Below are positions 8,815 through 17,699 of a DNA stretch of 64,000 nucleotides, piece by piece. Position 1 is the stretch's first letter, and each line of letters starts with the position of its first letter. Both the position numbers and the translations under genes were made by a program. The stretch is from Bradyrhizobium sp. LTSP849 (GTDB taxonomy: Bacteria; Pseudomonadota; Alphaproteobacteria; Rhizobiales; Xanthobacteraceae), in contig NZ_JYMR01000038.1 of the NCBI RefSeq assembly GCF_000938255.1, forward strand, positions 62,001 through 126,000, written 5' to 3'. The notes beneath the pieces were generated by a model. It was not told the DNA's origin and did not search any database. It saw nothing but the letters and a program-made list of their open reading frames with translations.

Positions 8815-10266
8815 TTACGACTCGATCTTCACGTACTCGAAATCACCCGGCTTGTTGTCGATGCCGACTTTCGGCGGCGAGATCCAGGAGGCGAACTTGG
8901 CGGCCTCGGTGACGGGCTGCATCAGCGAGGTGATGAAGTCGCCGTCGGCAGTCGAGGGCAGCCAGTCATCCTTGCGCTGGGCCCAGGTGGCGTCGTCGAT
9001 CAGAAGACCATCCGGCGTCGCGTGGATGCCCTTGAACTCGCCGATGTGGCGGTGGAAGGCGACGTTGGGCAGCTTGAGCTGGAAGTCGTAGCCCGCGGTC
9101 GAGATCACCTTGTTCCAGCGCAGCATGCCCTTGACGCAATCCTGGCTGTAATCGTCGCGCAGGCGCATGTTGAGCGCGGTCAGCGCCGGCTCATCGACCA
9201 GCTTGATCTCGCCGTCGATAAATTTGAGCACCGGATAGGTGGCGTTCTTGAGCTGATGATCGTCCTCGATCTGGGTCTCGTGATAGCGGCCCTTGATGCC
9301 GGTGTTGAAGGCGTTGGCCGCGTTGGTCGAGACTTCCGAGCCAAAGAGATCTAGCGACAAGGTATAGTGCAGGTTCAGCTTCTTCTGGATCGTTGGCAGG
9401 TCGATCACGCCGAGCGCGCGGACTTTCGCAATGTCGGTGGGATCCGTGATGCCGGCTTCCTTCATCGCATCGCAGGTGCGCTGCACGACGCGGGTGATGC
9501 CGGTCTCGCCAACGAACATGTGGTGCGCTTCTTCCGTCAGCATGAAGCGGCAGGTGCGCGACAACGGATCGAAGCCCGACTGCGCCAGCGAGTGCAACTG
9601 CATCTTGCCGTCACGGTCGGTGAAGTAGGTGAACATGAAGAAGGACAGCCAGTCCGGCGTCGCCTCGTTGAAGGCGCCGAGCATGCGCGGCGAATCTGCG
9701 TCACCGGAGCGGCGGCGCAACAAATCGTCCGCTTCCTCGCGGCCGTCGCGGCCGAAATATTTCTGGAGCAGGTACACCATCGCCCAGAGATGGCGGCCTT
9801 CCTCGACATTGACCTGGAACAGATTGCGCATGTCGTAGAGCGAGGGCGCGGTCTTGCCGAGGTGGCGCTGCTGCTCGACGGAGGCGGGCTCGGTGTCGCC
9901 CTGGATCACGATCAGACGACGTAGCATGGCGCGATATTCGCCGGGGACTTCCTGCCAGGCCGGCTCGCCAAAATGCTCGCCGAACGGCACCACACGGTTC
10001 TCTTCCTGCGGCGCAAGTAGAATGCCCCAGCGATAATCGGGCATGCGGACATAATCGAACTTGGCCCAGCCGCGCGGATCGACCGAGTAAGCGGTGCGCA
10101 GATAAACCAGCGATTCCTGGAAGCCCTCCGGCCCCATGTCGCTCCACCAGTCCATATAGCCGGGATGCCAGCCCTCCAGGGCTTTGAGCACCTGGCGGTC
10201 TTCGGCGAGATTCACGTTGTTCGGAATCTTGGTCGAGTAGTCGACGTTCATGATGTTCATGCTCAT
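8815..10266 (-). CDS. boxB: Benzoyl-CoA 2,3-epoxidase, oxygenase subunit BoxB
   Basis: Di-iron oxygenase that makes the 2,3-epoxide of benzoyl-CoA in the aerobic hybrid (box) pathway; 483 residues. Di-iron ligand motifs are visible as EEGRHLW (about 155-161) and EEAHHMF further on, with another Glu in GDTEPASVEQQRH. The ATG at 10266 is chosen because GGGAGAA precedes it and because residues further upstream belong to boxC's tail. boxC lies 14 nt upstream on the same strand. The reductase partner BoxA is not present in the window. Confidence 0.96.
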   Translation of the reverse strand: MSMNIMNVDYSTKIPNNVNLAEDRQVLKALEGWHPGYMDWWSDMGPEGFQESLVYLRTAYSVDPRGWAKFDYVRMPDYRWGILLAPQEENRVVPFGEHFGEPAWQEVPGEYRAMLRRLIVIQGDTEPASVEQQRHLGKTAPSLYDMRNLFQVNVEEGRHLWAMVYLLQKYFGRDGREEADDLLRRRSGDADSPRMLGAFNEATPDWLSFFMFTYFTDRDGKMQLHSLAQSGFDPLSRTCRFMLTEEAHHMFVGETGITRVVQRTCDAMKEAGITDPTDIAKVRALGVIDLPTIQKKLNLHYTLSLDLFGSEVSTNAANAFNTGIKGRYHETQIEDDHQLKNATYPVLKFIDGEIKLVDEPALTALNMRLRDDYSQDCVKGMLRWNKVISTAGYDFQLKLPNVAFHRHIGEFKGIHATPDGLLIDDATWAQRKDDWLPSTADGDFITSLMQPVTEAAKFASWISPPKVGIDNKPGDFEYVKIES

Positions 10267-10280
10267 GGCCGTGCTTCTCC

Positions 10281-11969
10281 CTAAACTCTTGTCATATCGA
10301 ATTTCGGCTTCTGGCCGCTGCCGTAGCGGCGCAGCGCGCCTTCCTCGCCGACGGCATTCGGGCGCTGGAAGATCCAGTTCTGCCATGCGGTCAGCCGTGA
10401 AAAGATTTTCGATTCCATCGTCTCCGGACCTACGAAGCGCAGGCTCGCTTCCATGCCGGTGAGGCTGTCGGGCGAGAAGCTGGCGCGCTCCTCGAGGAAC
10501 ACGCGGACCTCGTCGTCCCAGTCGATGTCGTCGAGCGCGAAGGTGATGAGGCCAAGCTCTTCGGCCGCCTCGGCGTCGAGGCTGGTACCGACGGTGTCTT
10601 CGGCGCGGTTCACATCGGACGGATCGGCCTGGAAGCGCGATTGCAGCCGCGTCAGGCCATGGCTCATCGGATACGGGCCAAAATTCATGGCCGAAAGCTC
10701 GATCGACGGCGGCGGACGGTTGTCGCCCTGGCGCGTGCCGATCAGCATGTAGGAGCGGTCGGCGGCGAAGACGAACTCGGCGAGCGTGCCGACAAAGCAG
10801 GAGCCGGGCTCGACCAGCGTCACCAGCGTGCGCGAGGTGACGTCAATGCGCTTCAACACGCGCTTCCAGTAGTGGCGGATCTCGTTGACCAGCCAGTGCG
10901 CCTTGTTGGCTTCGAGGAAGGCGTCGGACGCCAGCACATGGGCGCGGTCGCCATGGCTCTTGAACACCAGCATGGCGATCTCGAGCTCGTTGATGCGCAG
11001 ATGCAGGATGGCGTCATCGAGCTCGCGCGCCACTTGCAACGGCCAGAACGACGCGCCTTGCGCCATCATGCCGACGATGTCGGCGGGCGGTGCAGCCTCG
11101 GGCGCCTTGATCGAGATGGTGGCGATGCGCGCGGTGCGATCGATGTCGACGGTGACGAAACCATAGCGGATGCTGGTCTCGTCGATGATGCGCTTGAGCG
11201 GCGTCAACGCGACGCCCTTGCCGGAGCCGTTGCGCTTGGAACTGGCCGCAAACTCCTTGGCGCGCTCGACGACCTTGGCTTCCAGCTTCGAATTCGGCGC
11301 GATCTCGTCGACGAGGCGCCACTGCACGGCGCGCTTGCCCTTCACGCCTTCCTCGATGGTGCAGAAGAAGTCGGCGTGGTCGCGGCGCACCTTGCGCTTG
11401 TCGACGACACGGGTCAGCCCGCCGGTGCCCGGCAGCACCGCGAGCAATGGCACTTCGGGCAGAGCGACAGCAGACGCGCCGTCATCGGCGAGGATGATGT
11501 GGTCGGTCGCAAGCGCGAGCTCATAGCCGCCGCCGGCGGCCGAGCCGTTCACCACCGTGATGAAACGCTGGCCGGAATTCTCGGAGGAATCTTCCATGCC
11601 GTTGCGGGTCTCGTTGGTGAATTTGCAGAAGTTCACCTTGTGGGCATGGGTCGAGCCGGCAAGCATGCGGATGTTGGCGCCGGCGCAGAACACGCGGTTC
11701 TTGGCCGAGCGCATCACCACCACCTTCACCTCGGGATGCTCGAAGCGCAGCCGCTGGACCACGTCCGCGAGCTCAATATCGACGCCGAGGTCGTAGGAAT
11801 TGAGCTTGAGCAAATAGCCCTCGAACAGGCCACCATTCTCGTCGACATCCATGGTCAGCGTCGCGACGTCACCGTCGACCGCGAGCTTCCAGTGCCGATA
11901 GCGGGACGGCTCGGTCTGGAAATCGATGAATGTCGCACCGCCTGCGAGGCGCCGATCTTCCCCGGCCAT
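10281..11969 (-). CDS. boxC: 2,3-epoxybenzoyl-CoA dihydrolase (ring-opening) BoxC
   Basis: Crotonase-superfamily enzyme of 562 residues that hydrolytically opens the ring of 2,3-epoxybenzoyl-CoA to 3,4-dehydroadipyl-CoA semialdehyde and formate. It contains two crotonase-like halves; the first shows the oxyanion-hole segments RVFCAGANIRMLAG and NGSAAGGGYELALA. The ATG at 11969 has AAGGGTGG upstream. A longer frame from GTG 12011 would run through the regulator site at 12007-12020, which argues against it. It is the first gene of the boxCB transcript. Confidence 0.95.
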   Translation of the reverse strand: MAGEDRRLAGGATFIDFQTEPSRYRHWKLAVDGDVATLTMDVDENGGLFEGYLLKLNSYDLGVDIELADVVQRLRFEHPEVKVVVMRSAKNRVFCAGANIRMLAGSTHAHKVNFCKFTNETRNGMEDSSENSGQRFITVVNGSAAGGGYELALATDHIILADDGASAVALPEVPLLAVLPGTGGLTRVVDKRKVRRDHADFFCTIEEGVKGKRAVQWRLVDEIAPNSKLEAKVVERAKEFAASSKRNGSGKGVALTPLKRIIDETSIRYGFVTVDIDRTARIATISIKAPEAAPPADIVGMMAQGASFWPLQVARELDDAILHLRINELEIAMLVFKSHGDRAHVLASDAFLEANKAHWLVNEIRHYWKRVLKRIDVTSRTLVTLVEPGSCFVGTLAEFVFAADRSYMLIGTRQGDNRPPPSIELSAMNFGPYPMSHGLTRLQSRFQADPSDVNRAEDTVGTSLDAEAAEELGLITFALDDIDWDDEVRVFLEERASFSPDSLTGMEASLRFVGPETMESKIFSRLTAWQNWIFQRPNAVGEEGALRRYGSGQKPKFDMTRV

Positions 11970-12006
11970 GGGCCACCCTTGAGTTCGTCTTGGTTTTACC
12001 GTTAGA

Positions 12007-12020
12007 TGCACAATAGTGCA
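12007..12020. promoter_or_regulatory. BoxR/BzdR-type operator 1 upstream of boxC
   Basis: TGCACAATAGTGCA, that is TGCA-N6-TGCA, the layout reported for BzdR operators of Azoarcus. BoxR is the paralogue encoded 3.4 kb away here. The site lies 38 bp upstream of the boxC start, where a repressor would block transcription. Confidence 0.72.
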
Positions 12021-12057
12021 TATTTTTGAACGCGTCTAGTCCTTAACTGCCAATACA

Positions 12058-12071
12058 TGCACTTTGTTTCA
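12058..12071. promoter_or_regulatory. BoxR/BzdR-type operator 2 upstream of boxC
   Basis: TGCACTTTGTTTCA, one base off TGCA-N6-TGCA, 51 bp from operator 1 (about five helical turns). The surrounding 18 bases, ACATGCACTTTGTTTCAT, recur with one change upstream of the liv operon at 27082-27099. Confidence 0.62.
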
Positions 12072-12077
12072 TGGCAC

Positions 12078-12605
12078 CTACTGGGACCGCACGATCGCGC
12101 TGAGCGCAATCCAGTCCGCCTTGGTGAGCTCGGCCCGGCCGAGCTTGGCCTGGAGCAACGCCGTCAGTGCCGGGACCGGAAAGCTCTCGACAAAGCCGTC
12201 GCCCGCGGCCGCAACCTTGCGCGAGCTCAACGCCCGCAGCTCCCCGAGCGCCTCTCCGAACATGCGCGCGGCCGAATGCGCCTTCTGCATGCGCAGCCGC
12301 AAATTCGCATTGGCGATGTGGATACAGGCGCGCAGCAGGATGCGCTCGCGGCCGTTTTGCGGTGCGGCGGCCCACACCGCTTCCAGCACCTCCTGCGCTT
12401 CCCAGGAATAGCCGCGATCGTTCAGCGCGAGCCCGTAACGCAGCGCCGGATGGCGCGCCGGCACATAGCCGCGGAAGACCGGGGGCACCAGCGCCTTGGC
12501 AAGAGCGAGCGTCTCGTAATCGGCATCTAGCCCCGCGGCCTCGCCAGGCACATAGGCCCATTGCGGCCATGGCAACGGGCCGTGCACATTCGGTGGCACA
12601 CTCAT
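12078..12605 (-). CDS. DUF309 family protein in the box cluster
   Basis: Protein of 175 residues with the DUF309 signature: a helical region GYSWEAQEVLEAVWAAAP (the usual H-x-x-W-E motif with Tyr for His) followed by ERILLRACIHIANANLRLRMQK. DUF309 proteins have no established function. GGAGG lies 10 nt before the ATG at 12605. It is located between the ligase/hydrolase genes and boxC on the same strand. The boxC promoter lies just past its stop, so it probably belongs to the upstream transcript. Confidence 0.75.
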   Translation of the reverse strand: MSVPPNVHGPLPWPQWAYVPGEAAGLDADYETLALAKALVPPVFRGYVPARHPALRYGLALNDRGYSWEAQEVLEAVWAAAPQNGRERILLRACIHIANANLRLRMQKAHSAARMFGEALGELRALSSRKVAAAGDGFVESFPVPALTALLQAKLGRAELTKADWIALSAIVRSQ

Positions 12606-12626
12606 AGAAGATGTGCCTCCGCAAAA

Positions 12627-13445
12627 TCATGCGGCGCGCACCCCGAGTCCCTGATCGTCGCGCAGGGCCGCCTTTGCAAATTGCTCAATCGCGTCAAGCG
12701 TCGCCGCCGGCGCTTCACGATGCGGGGAATGTCCCGCGCCTGAAATGACTTTCAAATCTACTGGGCAGTAACACTCTTCCTGCGCGATCTCGACCTGACG
12801 CAGTGTCCCATATTGGTCGTCCACACCTTGCAGGACCATGACAGGAACGCGGATGTAGGCCAGATATTCCGAGATATCCCAGTCGCGGAATTTCGGGTCG
12901 AGCCAGGCGCGGTTCCAGCCATAGAAGGCGTTGTCGACATCCTTGTGCCAGCGCCCGAGTTTTGCCTTGAGGTCCGTGGTCTCGTAGGTGGTCTTGATCG
13001 CGGCGATCGAGGCCACCGAAATGTCCTCGACGATGAAGTGCGGTGCCATCAGCACGAGGCCTTGCAGACGGTGATCCTGATGCGCCCCGGCATAGATGGT
13101 CGCGATCGAGGCGCCATCGGAATGGCCGAGCAGCAGGCCGCGCCTGAAGGAAATCGCGTCGAGCAGCTTCGGCAGCACATCCAGCGCCTCGCGCTGCATG
13201 TAGTCGAGCGGCCGCGGCAGCGTTGCAGGACTCGACTGGCCATAGCCCGCGCGCGAATAGACAAAGATGCCGGCGCCGGTCGCCTCTCGAAGTTTTTCCG
13301 GGAAGTCGCTCCACAGCCCGACCGAACCGAGGCCTTCATGCAGCATCACGATGGTCGGCGCATCCGATGATTGCGGCGCGAGCCATTTGTATTCCAGGCT
13401 GGCGCCGTTGATGGTGAGGAAGCCTGTGGGGGTGAGATTGGTCAT
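12627..13445 (-). CDS. Alpha/beta hydrolase of the benzoate cluster
   Basis: Alpha/beta-hydrolase fold protein of 272 residues. The nucleophile elbow is GHSDGAS, the oxyanion segment MLHEGLGSVGLW, and a late SGAGHSPHREAP supplies the catalytic His. Similar hydrolases accompany box and benzoate-CoA ligase genes; a role as thioesterase or lactone hydrolase for stalled CoA intermediates is possible but unproven. The DUF309 gene follows on the same strand after 21 nt. Confidence 0.83.
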   Translation of the reverse strand: MTNLTPTGFLTINGASLEYKWLAPQSSDAPTIVMLHEGLGSVGLWSDFPEKLREATGAGIFVYSRAGYGQSSPATLPRPLDYMQREALDVLPKLLDAISFRRGLLLGHSDGASIATIYAGAHQDHRLQGLVLMAPHFIVEDISVASIAAIKTTYETTDLKAKLGRWHKDVDNAFYGWNRAWLDPKFRDWDISEYLAYIRVPVMVLQGVDDQYGTLRQVEIAQEECYCPVDLKVISGAGHSPHREAPAATLDAIEQFAKAALRDDQGLGVRAA

Positions 13446-13508
13446 GCTGTCACTCTGCTTTTCAGCCTTGTCGAACGTGGGACGTCATCACGCGCCACTC
13501 GCTCAGTC

Positions 13509-13654
13509 GTTCCCTTCCCCCTTGCGGGGGAGGGCTAGGGAGAGGGGTGCCACACGGGGACTCCCAGTGTGGCGGAGAACGTCTGGCGCACGACAACAAA
13601 CACCACTTCCTGGGCTACCCCTCTCCCCCGCCCTCCCCCGCAAGGGGGGAGGGA
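13509..13654. repeat. Intergenic repeat, family F, copy 1
   Basis: An element with ends CCCTTCCCCCTTGCGGGGGAGGG and the mirror-image CCCTCCCCCGCAAGG..., giving strong stems at both ends. Related copies are at 53430-53537 and 55543-55650, and a diverged form is at 37931-38083. It fills most of the 260-nt gap between the ligase and hydrolase genes, which lie on the same strand. Confidence 0.8.
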
Positions 13655-13705
13655 GCTCAGTGGAGTTGGCCGTGGCAGCGCGAGTCATACGCCACGCAGT
13701 CACAC

Positions 13706-15247
<1,542 letters not shown>

Positions 15248-15267
15248 GGACCTCTCCCCCGAATTTA

Positions 15268-15279
15268 GAATTATAATTC
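15268..15279. promoter_or_regulatory. Palindrome in the ligase promoter region
   Basis: Perfect 12-bp palindrome GAATTATAATTC, 20 bp upstream of the ligase start codon in an A/T-rich stretch. It is either part of the promoter core or a regulator site. Confidence 0.4.
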
Positions 15280-15351
15280 ATAGAAAGACACCGCATCGGC
15301 TTGCTGTCAATGCTATCAGGCATTATGTTTCCATTTAAACGCGCCGCAGGA

Positions 15352-15383
15352 CCTTCTTTAGGGAAGGCATCCGCTAAAGAAGG
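15352..15383. promoter_or_regulatory. Inverted repeat overlapping the boxR ribosome-binding site
   Basis: CCTTCTTTAG (15352-15361) and CTAAAGAAGG (15374-15383) are perfect 10-base arms with a 12-base spacer, 22 bp centre to centre. The right arm contains the AGAAGG ribosome-binding site of boxR, whose ATG is at 15387. The layout suits a dimeric repressor or an RNA hairpin hiding the ribosome-binding site. It does not match the TGCA-N6-TGCA sites. A third element, AATGC-N6-GCATT, lies at 15309-15324. Confidence 0.55.
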
Positions 15384-15386
15384 CTC

Positions 15387-16295
15387 ATGACCGAAAGTCC
15401 CGACGCCGAATCCCGCTTTCTCGAACAGCTCGGCCAGCGCGTGCGCACCATGCGCGCGCTGCGCGGCATGTCGCGAAAAGTGCTCGCCAAGGTATCGGGA
15501 ATTTCGGAGCGCTACATCGCGCAGCTCGAGAGCGGCAAAGGCAACGTCTCCATCGTGCTGTTGCGCCGCGTCTCGGACGCGATGGGCGCGCATCTGGAAG
15601 ATTTGCTGCCCTCAGTCGACCCGACGCCGGACTGGCAGATGTTTCGCGATCTCCTGCGCAAGGCGACGCCCGCCCAGATCGCGCAGGCCAAGGATCTGCT
15701 CGCCGGCGGCAGCGCGTCGGCGCCACGGCGCGCGCCGTTCTGCGGCATCGCGCTGATCGGCCTGCGCGGCGCCGGCAAATCGACACTTGGGCGGATGCTG
15801 GCGAAGAAGGTCGGCTGGAGTTTTGTCGAGCTCAACAAGGAAGTCGAGCAGCAGAACGGCCTCTCGGTCGCCGAGATCATCGCGCTCTACGGCCAGGAGG
15901 GCTTTCGCCGTATGGAGCAGGCCGCGCTGCAACAGCTGCTGGCGCGCAACGAGCTGATGGTGCTGGCGACCGGCGGCGGCATCGTCTCGGAGCCTTTGAC
16001 CTTCGACCAGATCCTGTCGTCGTTCTACACGATCTGGCTGAAGGCTGAGCCCGAAGAGCACATGGCCCGCGTGCGCCGTCAGGGCGATCTGCGTCCGATG
16101 GCCGACGATCGCTCCGCAATGGCGGAGCTGCGCAACATTTTGCTCAGCCGCGAGCCGCTGTATTCGCGCGCGACGGCGGTGGTGGATACGGCAGGGCTGT
16201 CGGTCGACGCCGCAGCCGCGCGGCTGATCGATGCGGTGCGACCCGTGCTCCAAAACGAGGCGCGCAGCTTTGGGCTGCGCAGCGTAGCGCTATAG
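15387..16295 (+). CDS. boxR: BoxR-type benzoyl-CoA-responsive regulator (XRE HTH plus shikimate-kinase-like domain)
   Basis: Two-domain regulator of 302 residues. An N-terminal XRE helix-turn-helix covers about 14-72 (MSRKVLAKVSGISERYIAQL). A linker is followed by a shikimate-kinase-like domain with P-loop GLRGAGKST (125-133) and ATGGGIVSEP. BzdR and BoxR use this domain to bind benzoyl-CoA and release DNA. The gene is divergent from the ligase. TGCA-N6-TGCA sites upstream of boxC and the liv operon are its likely targets; its own promoter region carries different repeats. The globin gene follows after 13 nt. Confidence 0.92.
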   Translation: MTESPDAESRFLEQLGQRVRTMRALRGMSRKVLAKVSGISERYIAQLESGKGNVSIVLLRRVSDAMGAHLEDLLPSVDPTPDWQMFRDLLRKATPAQIAQAKDLLAGGSASAPRRAPFCGIALIGLRGAGKSTLGRMLAKKVGWSFVELNKEVEQQNGLSVAEIIALYGQEGFRRMEQAALQQLLARNELMVLATGGGIVSEPLTFDQILSSFYTIWLKAEPEEHMARVRRQGDLRPMADDRSAMAELRNILLSREPLYSRATAVVDTAGLSVDAAAARLIDAVRPVLQNEARSFGLRSVAL

Positions 16296-16308
16296 GCTGG
16301 GCCGCGGA

Positions 16309-16701
16309 ATGACCGACAGCGACGTCGCGATCTCCATGTTCGAGCGGATCGGCGGAAGTGCCACGATCGACCGGCTGGTCGACCGCTTCTACGACCGCAT
16401 GGACACGCTGCCGGAGGCGAAGGTCATCCGCGCCATGCATGCCGACGACCTCGGCCTGATCAGGGACGTGCTGAAACGCTATCTCAGCGAATGGACCGGC
16501 GGCCCGAAACTCTACTCCGTCGAAAAGGGCCATCCGCGGCTGCGGCAGCGGCACATCGGCTTTGCTATCGGCGATGCGGAGCGTGACGCGTGGCTGCTGT
16601 GCATGCGCGGCGCGCTTGAGGAGACGGTGACGGATGCGGCCGCGCGACAGGATCTTGATCGCGCACTGTCCGGCCTCGCCGACTGGATGCGCAACCGGTA
16701 G
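16309..16701 (+). CDS. Group II truncated haemoglobin
   Basis: Truncated globin of 130 residues. Visible features are a Tyr in the B helix (RFYDRM, Tyr28), the proximal His in RQRHIGFAI (His82), and the group II Trp (G8 position) in ERDAWLLC. Such proteins bind oxygen or NO. It starts 13 nt after boxR and is probably cotranscribed, so it may supply or guard oxygen for the oxygen-dependent BoxB step. That link is inference from position; globins are known near box genes in other bacteria only to a limited extent. Confidence 0.88.
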   Translation: MTDSDVAISMFERIGGSATIDRLVDRFYDRMDTLPEAKVIRAMHADDLGLIRDVLKRYLSEWTGGPKLYSVEKGHPRLRQRHIGFAIGDAERDAWLLCMRGALEETVTDAAARQDLDRALSGLADWMRNR

Positions 16702-16718
16702 TGATGTCTCCACCAGTC

Positions 16719-16796
16719 GTAGCCCGGATGAGCGGAGCGACATCCGGGATTCTTCGCGAGAGTTGTCCCGGGTATCGCTTCGCTCACCCGGGCTAC
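16719..16796. repeat. Intergenic repeat, family D
   Basis: Starts GTAGCCCGGATG and ends CACCCGGGCTAC, with an internal inverted repeat GCCCGGATgagcggagcgacATCCGGG. This is typical of short Bradyrhizobium intergenic elements. It lies between the convergent globin and IclR genes. Confidence 0.7.
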
Positions 16797-16801
16797 AAGA
16801 G

Positions 16802-17587
16802 CTACAAGAGTTGCGACCGCACCGACTCTGCACCCGCGCGCAGCAGCGGCAAAAATCGATCGATCAACTCCTGCTCCGGTACCCGGTCGACATGGGCGCC
16901 CATGTTGATGGCGGCAACGATCACGTCGTCGTAGCGACGCACGGGGACGGAGATCGAGCGGAAATGCGGCTCGGCCTCGCGATCGACCAGCGAGTAGCCT
17001 TGCGCTCGGTCGGCAGCGATGCGTGCGAACAGCGCCTTGGGATCGGTCACCGTCTGCGGCGTCAGCTCTTCGCGTTTCATCGTCTTCAGGCGCGCGGCCA
17101 GCTCGGCATCATCAAGCTGGCCGAGCATGGCGCGGCCGACCGAGGTGCAGAAGGCCGGCAGCCGGTAGCCGATTTCGAGCCCGCCTGAAAACATCCGCGC
17201 CGGGCTGCTGCGCGCGATGAACACGACCTCATCACCGTCGAGCACCGCGAGCGAGGAGATTTCGTTGGCCGCAGTCGCGACGCGATCGAGCACCGGTTGC
17301 AGGACCGTGACGAGTTGATTGGACCGCAGATACGACGCCGCGAGGGTCAGCACATGCGGTGTCAGCGAGAACAGCTTGCCGTCGCCACTGACGAAACCGC
17401 CGCGCTGGAGCGTGAACAGCATGCGCCGCGCAGTGGCGCGCGGGAGATCGGCGGCGCGGGCGAGATCGCTCAGCGTCATTGGGCCCCGGGTGGCGCCGAA
17501 GCACTGAAGCAGTCGCAGGCCACGATCGAGACTTTCGACCCAATCCGTCGCGCGCTCGTCGGTGTCACTCCGCTTCAGCTTGGGCAT
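16802..17587 (-). CDS. IclR-family transcriptional regulator
   Basis: IclR regulator of 261 residues. The N-terminal winged helix spans about 15-75 (MTLSDLARAADLPRATARRML). The C-terminal effector domain shows LAVLDGDEVVFIARSS and LPAFCTSVGRAMLGQL. Such proteins often respond to aromatic acids. It is divergent from the Rieske oxygenase gene, with a palindromic site between them, so control of the oxygenase operon is likely. The ATG at 17587 is chosen because upstream residues have no family similarity. Confidence 0.88.
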   Translation of the reverse strand: MPKLKRSDTDERATDWVESLDRGLRLLQCFGATRGPMTLSDLARAADLPRATARRMLFTLQRGGFVSGDGKLFSLTPHVLTLAASYLRSNQLVTVLQPVLDRVATAANEISSLAVLDGDEVVFIARSSPARMFSGGLEIGYRLPAFCTSVGRAMLGQLDDAELAARLKTMKREELTPQTVTDPKALFARIAADRAQGYSLVDREAEPHFRSISVPVRRYDDVIVAAINMGAHVDRVPEQELIDRFLPLLRAGAESVRSQLL

Positions 17588-17643
17588 GGGCTCGGGATAG
17601 TCCTGCAAAATAATGCTTGCTGCCGATCCCAAGCATGGCATAA

Positions 17644-17669
17644 TTCGCCCATTCGTTCAATAGGCGAAC
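17644..17669. promoter_or_regulatory. Likely IclR operator between iclR and the Rieske oxygenase gene
   Basis: TTCGCC and GGCGAA arms (17644-17649 and 17663-17668), with a nested GTTC-N7-GAAC (17655-17669). It lies 31 bp upstream of the oxygenase ATG and 57 bp upstream of the regulator. Confidence 0.5.
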
Positions 17670-17699
17670 AAACGCCACTCCACAAAGGATGCACTCGCC

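Noticed and set aside
10641..12005. Plus-strand frame opposite boxC
   Set aside because: Antisense shadow of boxC, rich in His/Arg/Asp and without any family signal.
17604..17617. TGCAAAATAATGCT near-match to the BoxR-type motif upstream of iclR
   Set aside because: One half-site is imperfect and no benzoate gene starts here; it could be chance in a 64-kb window.
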